Shown: in pieces, positions 12,722-23,532 of the stretch
How the letters are laid out: each line of letters opens with the position of its first letter
How positions within the stretch are numbered: position 1 is the stretch's first letter
Assembly: GCA_028455995.1 (NCBI GenBank)
Contig: JABELC010000004.1
Coordinates: 1-64,000, forward strand
Origin: Scleromitrula shiraiana
Lineage: Eukaryota > Ascomycota > Leotiomycetes > Helotiales > Sclerotiniaceae
Length of the DNA stretch: 64,000 nt
Direction of reading: 5' to 3'
The notes under the pieces: generated by a model
Database searches by the model: none
The model's input: only the letters and a program-made list of their open reading frames with translations
Told to the model about the DNA's origin: nothing
Made by a program: the position numbers and the translations under genes

Positions 12722-13989
12722 TCTATGCCGCCTGTGGTTATCGTTACTGTTGATGGGAAATAAGTAATTGGGGGATGAGGGGTGGGTGTTGGCCAGAAGA
12801 GACCGGGAAGAGGGCTGGAGGTTGGGATATCAGTTGGTTATTGAGTGTAGTGTATAAGATTTTTCTTTCTCATTATGTCGTAGTATCTCTCTCCCTCCCC
12901 TGAAAAAAAAAGAGGCTTAATCATCCGCTCTTGAAGTTCCTCCAAAGCTTCCATTTTGTGACCCAAAAGTCTGGAGAATTCCTATAATGAGGAGTGATTA
13001 CTTTTGAGTTACTATACGATCACACAAGCGCCGCTCCACTGCGTGGCTTATTTTTTTTTACCTAAAAATGTTCCTGTAGTTCTTTATTGCCTAGCGAATC
13101 TGGCTAGGTTTTTTCATTCCTTCAGCACGTTGGCGCTTATTTTTTCGTGGTGGATATCGATCGTGATTTGCTATTTTGGATTAGTTGGTTGATCGATCGA
13201 TCGATTGATTGATCGATTGATTGATTGATCGATTGATTGATTGATGTTTATTTTTATGGGGTTTAAAATGAATTTATTAATATACAAAGATATGTCATTG
13301 TTAGATGATCAATTGATTATTTATTTTTTCTTTTATGTGCTAGATGTGTGTATTTTTACATTCTACAATATTATCTTCAAGTTGCTATCGTGATCTCATA
13401 TATCATTTTGAAATGGATATACTATTTCATCATAGAAAATAATTATATCCTCAATCTCTTCTCCACTTACGCACAGTCCCAGCAATGGATGAACAAATGA
13501 ATGAACAAATGACTAAGGAAGCCTACAATTTCTGGTCGAAGTATTTATCTACAGTTTCAACATTGATATCCAGGTAACCACTTTAACATACAATTCTATA
13601 CTATACCATAGGCCAAGCGGCGCGTAACATATTTTTTATGTCCATCATGAATCAAGTGCTCTTTTCTATGTACTTGAACTTCGATCAAGTCACGTTCGAT
13701 TCGTAAGTATACAAATTTCATCTTTCTGTTCTATTAGGTTATGTGATGTCGTTCTTGTATATATATCTTCATTCTCCTCTTTTTTTTTCTTCTCCCCTTC
13801 TGTTGATATTGTGATTCATTCATCTTCATTCTCATCCTCATCTTGACCCTGTACATTTCATATTACTTTGGTTTAATACATTTATTCTCTTGATCCCAAG
13901 ATTTGCTCATCGACCAAGCAATCACTCAATCGACTCGAGATCAAGCTATTTATCCCATCGCCACTTACTACACCAACACCCAACTCAAC
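12722..13989. other. Intergenic region between the two small secreted-protein paralogues
   Basis: 1.27 kb, AT-rich. It includes a GATC/GATT microsatellite (13191-13245) and CT/T-rich stretches before the second gene (13770-13850). No gene is recognised. Confidence 0.5.
13191..13245 (+). repeat. GATC/GATT tetranucleotide repeat
   Basis: 55 bp of alternating GATC and GATT units, partly self-complementary (GATCGATCGATCGAT), between the two secreted-protein genes. Confidence 0.85.
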
Positions 13990-14423
13990 ATGTTACCCTT
14001 TCACAATCTCATCATCCTATCGCTATCTCTATCGACCCTCATATTGTCATCTCCTCTTAATACAAGGGGTGATATTGGTTGTGGTATTGTGTAAGTTTCT
14101 CCCCTCCTTGTCTTCCATCTCTCCATCAAAGCGAGTGATCGATATCTGTTTATCAAAAGCTAACAATTATTCTAGAGAACAAAACGGACAGAAAGCATGC
14201 ATGTGTAGCAATGATTTGTCATTCCAATCCTCCGGCTTTCCAGTCAAAAGAAAACAAGTAATTAACATTCATTTCTTTCATCTTTATAGGACAATGTTGT
14301 GACTTAAATGGTGCCGGCAATTGTCAACCTCCTGGAGTAATTATCGCTTCTGGAGGAACTGATATAAGTTAATGTAATGGGTTACCGGCAATTGTTGTTG
14401 TTCCGATTGATCCGCCGAAGTAG
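13990..14423 (+). pseudogene. Small secreted cysteine-rich protein (paralogue 2), probably decayed
   Basis: A second copy of the 12157 gene. The signal peptide (MLPFHNLIILSLSLSTLILSSPL) and TRGDIGCG match TRGDSGCG of paralogue 1. Exon 1 ends at 14090 before GTAAGT and exon 2 starts at 14176 (EQNGQKACMC). The third block (QCCDLNGAGNCQPPG...GGTDIS) is present after a TATAG acceptor, but two things are wrong. At the place where paralogue 1 has donor GTTCGT this copy has ATTTGT, and no nearby GT donor preserves the cysteine frame. At 14371-14373 there is a TAA exactly where paralogue 1 has Trp in SWCPG, and the homologous tail (CNGLPAIVVV) continues to a TAG at 14421-14423. Reading through the intron ends in a stop at 14302. 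It could still make a truncated 70-aa secreted peptide. Confidence 0.55.
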
Positions 14424-14678
14424 ATTCGCATTAATAGGGTGGAGGATTGAATTTTTGAGTGATATTTAATATTTTGGTTTCTTGATTTATGGGGTTAAAG
14501 ATTGGTTTTCGTTTTTTCTCGTTATCTTTTTATTAATTCTATTTTCATTTCAGTTTTTCTCTTTTTCGTCACTATTTGCATGTAGACTCGAAGTTTTATG
14601 TATGTTTATTATGTTATTCTATTCTACAATATTATATTTTTATTTCCCCAAGTCATATACAAGATGAGATAAAAAGTC
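14374..14678. other. Convergent 3' intergenic region
   Basis: About 305 bp, T-rich, between the decayed secreted-protein gene (its relic tail runs to 14423) and the end of the asparaginase gene. Nothing else is seen. Confidence 0.5.
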
Positions 14679-15945
14679 TCAATCATTAACACTTCCCGAA
14701 AAGGCATCATTAATCTCTGTGATATTCTTCCCCTGAGCCAACAATATTCCGAGCAAGATTCTCGATTTTTGAGGATTCAAATATCCAGATGCAATATGCA
14801 ATGCAGTTTCACTACTGATATCTGAATAAGGTACCTCGCCATTTACGGGGCGAAAGCTTTTAACGACGGGGATGTTCAATCGGTTGATTACGTCTTCGAT
14901 GGCGTAGTTGAATAATGTTGCTACACCTCCTGCACCTGCTCCTGCGATCTATAGGTTGAGAAAAGAAAGGTTAGTTCGGTTGTGGATATGAAGGAAAGAA
15001 AGGAATAGAAGAATGGAAATACATACAACAATCCCCTTAGCACCACTATCGATGGCATTATAAAGAGTATCATTATGCATATCCTGATAACTAAACAGAA
15101 TATCCACTCTCGGAATCTCCGTCACATTCGAGATATCATACGCAATCTTCCCCGTCGGTTTAACCGGTGGATAAAAGAAGTAGGGATTATTTGAGATAAG
15201 TGCTCCGAGGTTTCCCATCTCGGGCGCTTTGAATGTATCCAAGGTATTCGCATTCGTCTTTGTAACATAATACGCCGATACGATACGATCATTCATAACG
15301 ACCATAGCGCCGCGATCCCGAGCAGAGGGACTAATACCTACGGTTACTGCTTCGAGGAGATTGAAGGGACCGTCGGCGGAGATGGCGGTTGAGGGTCTCA
15401 TGGCTCCAACTATAACGACAGGTTTTCCGCAATTGATGGTGGCGTCCATGAAGAAGGCGGTTTCTTCCAATGTGTCGGTTCCGTGGGTGATTACGGCTCC
15501 GCTTATGGTGGGATCGCCGCAAACGAAGCTGTTGATTTGTTTGGATAGGGAGAGGAGGATTTGGGATGTTATATCTGAACTTCCTACGTTGGAGACTTGA
15601 ATGCCGGCTACGTTGGATATGTTTAGGAGCTCTGGAACGGCGGAGATCAGGGTGGAGATTCCGACGGCGCCGGCTGTATAGCCTGTTGTTGCCGTGACGC
15701 TGGAACTGGATCCGGCGATTGTACCGCCTGTATTTGATTTTAGTATGTATACTTTTGGATGCGGAATTTAAGAGTGTCATACCGGTTGCGAAGATGGTGA
15801 TATTAGGTAATGTGGCATTCATTTGAGTGAAATTGAGGCCATTGGAGTTGGTGAATGCATAGGGGCTTGTATCACGGGGGTAAACGATTGGCGATGCGGA
15901 TGTTATGGCCGCGAGGGCGGAGAGGGAGAGGAGACGATTGAACAT
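14679..15945 (-). CDS. Secreted L-asparaginase (type II)
   Basis: Converts L-asparagine to aspartate and ammonia. The signal peptide points to the secretory pathway or apoplast. The CDS is complement(join(14679..14948, 15027..15727, 15783..15945)), 377 aa. I chose MFNRLLSLSALAAITSASP because it begins a clean signal peptide; an in-frame upstream ATG at 16050 would bury it. The first catalytic threonine motif is TGGTIAG at about residues 54-60, split by intron 1. The second is HGTDTLEETAFF. Other family marks are GAMRPSTAISADGPFNLLEAV, FKAPEMGNLG and the C-terminal GAGAGGV region. The length matches fungal asparaginases. It ends convergently with the small secreted-protein pair and its promoter faces the AT-rich island. 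Nitrogen scavenging is the likely role. Confidence 0.95.
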
Positions 15946-17160
15946 GAGGGGGAATGAGGAATGGAGGATGGGCTTTGAATGGGGATGATGAAGGAAAGAT
16001 GCGAAGGGGGAGGTATGAGATCTTATACTTATAGTCAAATTGTTTGGCAATATCCTCTTACATTTCTATCACGGAAGGGCATTGCTACAATATCAGACTG
16101 ACTCGTGCTTTTCTACACTTTCCACTGTTGATCTTATCATCGTGCAGTAGTAAATTCATTTTGAGTATCTCTACTGACGCCATTGAATAATAGAAATTCA
16201 TTTCATGTACTACAACAGCGGTGCAAGAAAATGTATGATAAGGATGGGACGGGATGGGATGGTGCGATTGGATAACATAACATTAGCTACTAATAGGTAT
16301 GGCGGGGCATAGCCACATTTCCCATGGGATATCGTATTTGGCCCCGAATATGTCCGCAAAATAGATGATTAATGAATGCTGCAAACCTTGATAACCCCAT
16401 TAACCACGCTGTACCATGCTATACCACGATTTAGGGTGCGGGGAGTGGGGGAGTGGCGCGTTCTGGAGATAGGAAATTCGATGATGCTTTTTATACATGA
16501 CAGCAGAGATGACAAGATAAGATGAACTTCATCTCCGGTACATCCGCTTCTCTTTTCCTGTGAAAATTATATCTTATCTATCTAATAAATATACTTTGAA
16601 GGATTTCGAAGTCCTATCGGAATACGATACGGTACGATACAATATAACATCATAGAATAATAATCTAGGTTCCTTGCATTATCTTATCATGGATGCCAAG
16701 AACTACAGAGCAATATAAGTATGAAGATTAGGTAAAAATGAGAGCTATTAGAAATGGAAAAACTTTAAATCATGTTGATCATATCTTGAGAGACAGTTTT
16801 ACTTGATCGAATGACTTGAGTTATTGGACTCAATATTGTTGAGAGATGGTGAGATAGGAGACGATGTGATATGTAGCGAAGAGTTATGGAGTATTTATTT
16901 ATCTTGGCTTGCGAGGATGTTGAAAGATTGAAATTCCGTTTCTATTCTGTCAATGTTTAATGTTGCATTTATATGATTGAAAGTAGTGGGTTAAAATGTT
17001 GAGTGTTGCATTAACGTATAAAATAAAGCAACAAAGAAGCAAGGCTTTCTGGTTCTACCACCTTATTTGCTGTTCAAAGGTCACAAGCCCTTGACATTGT
17101 TTTCTTATTGGGAGTATATAACAATGGTTGACGGCATCAAAGTATATTTAAAGGGGATCA
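15946..17160. other. Gene-free upstream flank of asparaginase
   Basis: No ORF of note. Contains GATGGGAC-type short repeats (16240-16262), a GATACGATACGGTACGATAC run (about 16620) and otherwise unremarkable AT-rich DNA. It leads into the AT-rich island. Confidence 0.4.
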
Positions 17161-17310
17161 TTTAGAAGCTTCTTGGGGTTGGGGGTTTGTAATACCCTTG
17201 GTTATATCCAGAGTTGGGTAGGGTATTGTCCGTACTCAACAAGAATCTATGGGGTAATATCCTGAAAATACCCCGAGTATCTGGGGTATCCGGGGTATTT
17301 TCATTATGTG
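17161..17310. repeat. Cluster of GGGGTATT motifs in both orientations
   Basis: Within 150 bp there are repeated GGGGTAT/GGGTATT words (for example near 17218, 17250, 17281, 17291) and the complement AATACCC(C) (near 17191 and 17266). They could form stem structures and mark the left border of the AT-rich island. Confidence 0.55.
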
Positions 17311-17770
17311 ATGGTCAAAATTGAAGCTATTCACATCAACGAAAAATCATTTATGCAATTGTCAGACAAGGATAGTCCTAGTATAATTAGAATCGACTAT
17401 GGTTATCCTGGTGTATATCGAAGTTTTGTATTACTAGTACTAGTAGTATTATGCTAGTAGTAATAAAAGTCAATTGTAACTTGAACTAGTACTAGTAGTC
17501 AATAATTAGTTAACAATAAACTTTTACTAATTGATAATTAATCGATAGTTAATTAGGAAAATCTTATTACTATCAATTAATAAACTTCTATTACATAGAA
17601 TAAATAGAATTTATTCTATATAATACATCAGCCAAAAAATTTCTATGCCGCGACGTTTGTGAAACAAGGGTAGTCCTTGTCTAATAACGACTGGCTAGAG
17701 TCACCCTAGCGTATGTCAAAAATCTTTATACCAATAGAGGTTAGTTGCAGCTAATCAACGATATACTCTT

Positions 17771-17791
17771 GCCAATTGACGGTCAATTGGC
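17771..17791. repeat. Perfect 10-bp inverted repeat around one base
   Basis: GCCAATTGAC, then a single G, then GTCAATTGGC. The words GTCAATTGAC and CAATTGACC recur just downstream (17801-17812, 17836-17844), so this is a small cluster of related inverted sequences at the left side of the AT-rich island. Confidence 0.8.
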
Positions 17792-18822
17792 GTCAGTTAG
17801 CGTCAATTGACCATTAACTGGCAAGGGCATGCCGGCAATTGACCGATAGAATTTACCCCTCATAATCATGTTTCCTGACTAATCAACCTTATACATCAAT
17901 CTTATTCATCAAATTTATCAATCTTGTTAATCTCATCAACTTCATCAACTTCATTAACCTCCATACTCTCAATACCCCGGGCCTTCAATACGTTGCTGAT
18001 ATATACACTGGCACGTAAACTTTAACTAGTACTAGTACTACTAGTAGTAAATCGATCAATTCCGTTAATAAATAATAGAAAATATTATTACTACTACTAG
18101 TACTAGTAGTACTAGTATTCATCATGATAATACTCAGGCTATCATGATATCTTGAATATGATCCAAATTTAAATTCTTTTTTTAAACTTGAAAGATCACT
18201 GGTATATACTACTAGTAGTAGTAATTCAAGTTCAAGTTGCCAGTGGATTATCCCATATACTAGTATGATCTTAATATTAATTATTATAAATAATTACTAA
18301 TTTTTATGTATTTTAAATTTATATAAAACTTCAAGTTTTAAAAATGATTACTAGTAAGTTCAAGTTATATTAGTAATTATAAAAATTATATCATTCAAGT
18401 TCAAAAAATCCGAGGCGTATAATTAAATTTTATTTGTTTATATCATACTACTAGTAGTAGTATATCCGAGTCTTCAAGTTTTATAATTTTTTATATCAAG
18501 TTCAAGTTTTTTAATACTACTAGTAGTAGTATTATATATCATTAATATACTACTACTACTACTGGCTACTACTAGTACAGCGTAAAAATTTCTATACAAT
18601 TATTAAACTACTACTACTAGTAGTAGTAACTTGAAGACTACTACTCTTATCTAACTACTAATATATCAACTTGACTAACTACTACTACTAGTACTAGTAG
18701 TAGCAGTAAAATTACTATTACTCTAACATCATCTATCGGAATTTCTCAAGTTTATACTACTAGTATCAACTTGAATAAAAGTAAGTTAATCTATCAAATT
18801 TTGAAATCGATCAGTGATTATC

Positions 18823-18880
18823 GATTAACTATCAATCATGATTAACTATCAATCATGATTAACTATCAATCATGATTAAC
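18823..18880 (+). repeat. 17-bp tandem repeat, 3 copies plus a partial
   Basis: Unit GATTAACTATCAATCAT repeated head to tail at 18823-18839, 18840-18856 and 18857-18873, followed by GATTAAC. It lies within the AT-rich island. Confidence 0.9.
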
Positions 18881-19300
18881 AACGATTTACTAGTACTATT
18901 AATTAATAACTTATAAAATACTGATAGTAAAAAGAATCTCTTTAACAATATACTTCATACCATCATAATAAAATTAAATTACAATAAAAATGTACTTCAA
19001 GTTTTAATCTACTAGTATTTTGATGTTTACAATTAACTTGAATAATATTACTACTAGTAAAAAATATAAATATATCTTTATAATTCAGTTTCTTAATTAA
19101 ATAATTTAAAATGATTTGAATAAGATTCAACTTGCAGTTTTACTAGTAATAGTATGACATATCATTTTAATGATCTTATATACTAAAGGTACTAAACCTT
19201 ATCAAAAATCACTTAATTTATTCCTTTTAGAGACTCGGATCAAGCAGAATAAAGATCCAATCTACTCTATCTAGGGTTACTAGTATCTGGGATATATCCT

Positions 19301-20026
19301 GCTGGGTGCCTAACCCTGGTTATATCAAAATTGTGTACACAACTCAGTCAAGCTCTTTCAAGCAGAAACTTTGTACATTGGTATATCTAAGAAATATCTA
19401 AGCTGTGGTCTTCTTTCTATATGTTGAAAATTTTCTAAATAGCTCATCAAGTTCGGTTATAGGTACTCGGTCCCATTAATATCCATCTAACCATTGTTAG
19501 GATATGATATTTACTTGAAAGGGATCCACAGCACTGGCAACTTTGACATCATAATCGGATCTCTCATAGAATGCGATAGGACTGTTTCGGTGATTCAAGT
19601 TGATATCCATCTCTTGAACTGAAAATTGGTCGAAAGTTTTCCGATACGACTTGCTTTAGTGCAAGAAACAAATTTTTTTCTTCAGTAGCAGTGTATCTTC
19701 TGACTGCTTTTCTACCTTCTCCGAATCAACAAAAGGTTCGTCGATTTCTTACACTTGAGTCTTCGTTGTCTAATCCTTATCCCACTTACAAATTCCAGCC
19801 CTCCTCTGAGATCGAAGCCAGTTTTCAAGCTACTGTTATTTTGTTAAGTCGTTTGTCCGGGCTAGATCTCGAGCAGATTTGATCCTCGTTGCATTCGAAG
19901 CTAAGTATCATCCTGTCGACTAGCACATACAAGTCCGTTGATCAGCCAGGCAGGTTGACTCCGACTGTTCTTTTCTGATTGAAGCATTCCTGAGTGGATT
20001 ATTTGCGTGATTTTATATCCCCCCCG
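19301..20026. other. Right flank of the AT-rich island, no supported gene
   Basis: Base composition returns to normal. A 63-codon open stretch (19691-19882) opens with an ATG but has no splice partners or recognisable domain. CCCTGGTTATATC at 19314-19326 resembles CCCTTGGTTATATC at 17195-17208 on the other side of the island. Confidence 0.35.
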
Positions 20027-21601
20027 TCATTCTTCATCCACAGTTTTGAGTGTTGGAATGTGTTCCGATCCAGCATAAGTCGTAACATCGAGACCTGGAT
20101 AAAGTTTCTTAGGTTTCGAGGGACTTTTCTTTTCGGGCACCTCTGGTTCAAGTGTAGTATCTGATCCTTGACTCGCTTTTCTGATCTCCTCGTCATCGTC
20201 ATAAGTTTTAAATCTAGCCCATCCACAGTGAAACAAGGATGCAAATGATGAGCAAGCCTCTGAGAATTTTCCTCCGTACGTACGAACAAATTTGGCCATG
20301 TGCGAAGAACAACAAATAATTATTCCGATGAATGTTTCTACCACACTATAGGAACTTGTTAGTTGTATGAGAAAATGAAGATGGAGTTCAACTTACGTGA
20401 CCGTCAATACACACGGGAAATTCCAGTTTATATCCTTACTTCTATTCATAACTACACGATAGTAGATACTCAATATTGAAGCTATTATCGCGCTGTTTAT
20501 ATCGTTAATATTCTAATTATAGTGTAGGAATGGGCAGTTTGATACTTACAACAACCCAATTGCGAAAATCAAAATGACGCCTATCTTCTTCTTTAATCTT
20601 AATTGCAAGTTACTTACCGCGATCAACGGCACCACAAATAGATAAATATCAATACACAACCCTACAACAGCAACGGGCAAGCTCAATTTTATAGAATTGA
20701 ACGTGTTCGTAGATGATATGTGCATTCTAAATGGTTCGCCTGGAGGTGGAAGGACCAAAACCATGGTTGCGATAGTTATTGATGAATAAAAGATGGAAGA
20801 TAATATAGCTCCGATGCTGCATGATATCTTGATCCATCGCATACTGGAGAATATTTCCATATACGTTACAAAAATGGTGAGTTTGACAATGCCCAAGGAA
20901 AACGGGCTCACCCAAGGAATTAAAGATAGTGGCTAATTCATAGGTTAGTGATGAACTGAATGAGAGGAAATCGTATTTTACCTACAACTGCATTTTTCCT
21001 GTTAAACGTAGAAGCTAATGAGACATCCCATTGATGAAAACCTATAGTATTTCCAATAGTGTCGACTGTATTGAAATCAGAAAATTATGGATGTGAAGTG
21101 GGAATCAATGAAGATGTACTTACGCAATATTGAAACAACATAGGTGGTAGCAGCAGCAAGCTAGAAAAAGTGAGTTAATAGTTCCTGTGACATATAGATG
21201 AAGTTATACACACAAGGGCAACAGTAAACAGAGCTTATAAATTCAGTCAGTATACTACATAAAAGGCTAGGAAGAAGTTATAATTTGGGAGGAAGATAAT
21301 ACTCACTATCACTCCAGAACCATTTGACCGGCCGGATAATCACGAATTTTGTCCAAATTCGCATGCTAACGCATATTATCAAGAAGATTCCCAGAATACT
21401 TGGAACCAAAAGGAGAATGTTTCTCCGACTTCCTTGTGGGTGGGCCAAGTTAGGTGTAACGCCTGGTGGAGCTTTTAAACTTGGAACCGTCTCAAGAATT
21501 GCTTCTGGCAACTGTGAGAGTTGTTGGGCTAAAGTTCCAGCATTAGCTGTGCCAATCTGAGCCCGCTTGTAGAGTTCTTGAAATAGGTTTAATGGAGCCA
21601 T
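20027..21601 (-). CDS. Seven-helix fungal rhodopsin-domain protein (PTH11-like receptor family)
   Basis: Predicted plasma-membrane receptor-like protein. A seven-exon model closes in phase: complement(join(20027..20345, 20397..20492, 20550..20932, 20986..21065, 21124..21160, 21214..21233, 21307..21601)), 409 aa. The exon at 21214-21233 is only 20 nt. An extracellular N-terminus (LPEAILETVPSLKAPPGVTPN) leads to TM1 (ILLLVPSILGIFLIICVSMRI). TM2 spans three exons (LFTVALLAAATTYVVSIL). Then come FHQWDVSLAS, TM3 (LGIVKLTIFVTYMEIF), TM4, a long outside loop, TM5 (VVGLCIDIYLFVVPLIA), TM6 (IGVILIFAIGLFAIIASIL) and TM7 (VVETFIGIIICCSS). An acidic/basic cytoplasmic tail ends in KTVDEE. The arrangement matches the fungal rhodopsin domain shared with PTH11-like GPCRs; no CFEM domain is present. 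The ligand is unknown. An in-frame ATG eight codons upstream (21625) is an alternative start. Confidence 0.8.
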
Positions 21602-23532
21602 GTTCAGTTCATGGGTGGTTTTCAAACTAGATTAATCAACTACCATAGGGAACTTAATGTGGGAGTACTTATTTATTACTGATTAGTTCTGAACAAAGAG
21701 CTATTAAGCTTTCTAGATTGGTTAACATTTTATAAAAAACTAGCAACTGAACTTTGATAGACTCGGAGGCTCCAAGGACGGAGAAATTCCGATATGTAAT
21801 AGTTCAAAGAGCATGACGAGGATTAGTAGCTTGCCACGGAGATTATTACTATAAAGTTCGTTCTTTATAGTACCAAAAATAAAACCACGTGGCTAGTGGA
21901 ATCTTTCTTTCTTCTAGAAATTATCGAATCTCCAGTTCTTGGTTTAAAGTATGACATGACCCTCATTATCATTGTGCAATCTTGGACAATACTTAGAAGG
22001 CTTATAATCGTTGTACTGAATCTCCAATCTGGGAGTTAATGGCAGTGGACGCGGGTGAGAATACTGATCATATATACCGACATGCATCCTTGCACTTCTC
22101 TCATGTTTTTTTGTAAAATGCTAGTCCATCAACTATCACCTGTGCATGATCTTACCGTTGTGTAGTTCAGCAATGTTTCCATAAACATTGATACTACATA
22201 AACAACTTAGATACTTTGATCATCATATAGAACAGCATATGATTTGATTTATGACCAACAAACCGCATTGAATAAGTCAAAAGCAAGCCAAGCAATTTCC
22301 CCTGGATGAACAAAAAAGAAATCCAGATGACGAATAAAACGTGATCCGACTGCCTGGCTGCTTAATATTGCTTTCCTGTTTCGACCGATACTTGGGGATC
22401 TCTAAATTCGCAGTTTCCTAACACATGAGCAAATTACAACAGACCTTGATGTCTCTAAATTTGGACATTTCTTTGAGAAATCTTCGATTAAGATGAGCAA
22501 AATCATTCTAGAAGGATTTGAGCCGCACAACCGGATTAGAACATCTTCCCGAATATTTTAATGCCTTTCATAACATAATCTTAGATTGCCGAAGGATGAG
22601 TCTCTTTGTAATTACGGATAACATTTTCTACCTCATGTACTAGACATGGAGTATTACCGGGATACTTGAAATGCTCCAGGTCAGTTTAGAGCCATCGAGT
22701 TACGTTTTCTTTCGGGCATTGCTAGATAGAACTATGCGCCAAATAGTATTGTTTTGCTCACTAGACTTGACTACAGATATGTTGTAAGCATTTAAGGGTG
22801 AGCAAAGATATTTAAATAGGAATGGCTCGATATAGTGGACGGTGATACATGGATTAGCAGGCGTAGCCGCAAGAAGGTGTTTAAACTAGATTTTGTGAAA
22901 TTCATGAACTGCGACAAAGAACATCTGTTTGGAAGAACTTTTAAATCATTCAAAGCCGTTATTACATGCAACTACAACAAAGAAGAACCTAAAATTAGAT
23001 CTTTTTGAAAAGAATTTTCATAAAGCAAAGACAAAGAATCCAACTTCGAATTAAACTCGTGACAGGAATTTCCATCTAGGTTAGGGAAATAGAATCTTGT
23101 TCTGTTCGATTTATAGTACTGATTGAGCATTAGCTAGAAAGCACAACTCCCAATCTGGGAGAAAGAGACACAAACCCCGAATATACACTTAGTATTATGG
23201 GTATTACAGTTGACTGTGATTACTTTTATTCATTGAACGTGGTTGTGTTGAATGGAGTATTCATGAAAATTTGTAAAATGAAATCTAATTCATAGAACCT
23301 TCTAATAAACTGCAACATATCAATCAAGAGATAAAGTACCAGAGAAATATTTGCCAAATAATCAATCTTATTATAATTAATAAATCTAATGAGTGTGGTA
23401 TATACATCTTTTCCCTTTCCGAAACAATGTCGCAAATGCCAAATTAAATACAAGAATTCTAAACAAAACAATCAGTACAAAAGAAAGACATCCATCATAA
23501 AGTGTTCATATCATCCAAGTCAATCAAATACT
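21602..23532. other. Intergenic region, no gene recognised
   Basis: 1.9 kb of AT-rich sequence separating two minus-strand genes. No ORF beyond chance length, no repeats of note and no tRNA-like B box were found by eye. Confidence 0.45.

Larger units (their letters stand above)
17400..19300. repeat. AT-rich island with about 18 ACTAGT-centred palindromes
   Basis: About 1.9 kb with no ORF and strongly AT-rich composition. CTACTACTAGTAGTAGTA-like perfect palindromes occur again and again (near 17430, 17486, 18026, 18090, 18207, 18257, 18450, 18513, 18549, 18608, 18681, 18754, 18888, 19010, 19048, 19141 and 19278). They are often accompanied by CAAGTT/AACTTG words. The pattern is unlike the simple microsatellites elsewhere in the window. 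No coding remnant or terminal repeat is recognised. Confidence 0.75.

Noticed and set aside
15361..15600. 79-codon ORF opposite asparaginase
   Set aside because: Falls across the second catalytic motif of asparaginase on the other strand.
15946..16050. Upstream in-frame ATG for asparaginase
   Set aside because: Would place 35 residues before a clean signal peptide, which should be N-terminal.
19691..19882. 63-codon ORF near the AT-rich island
   Set aside because: No splice signals, domain or conserved look; I would not call it a gene.
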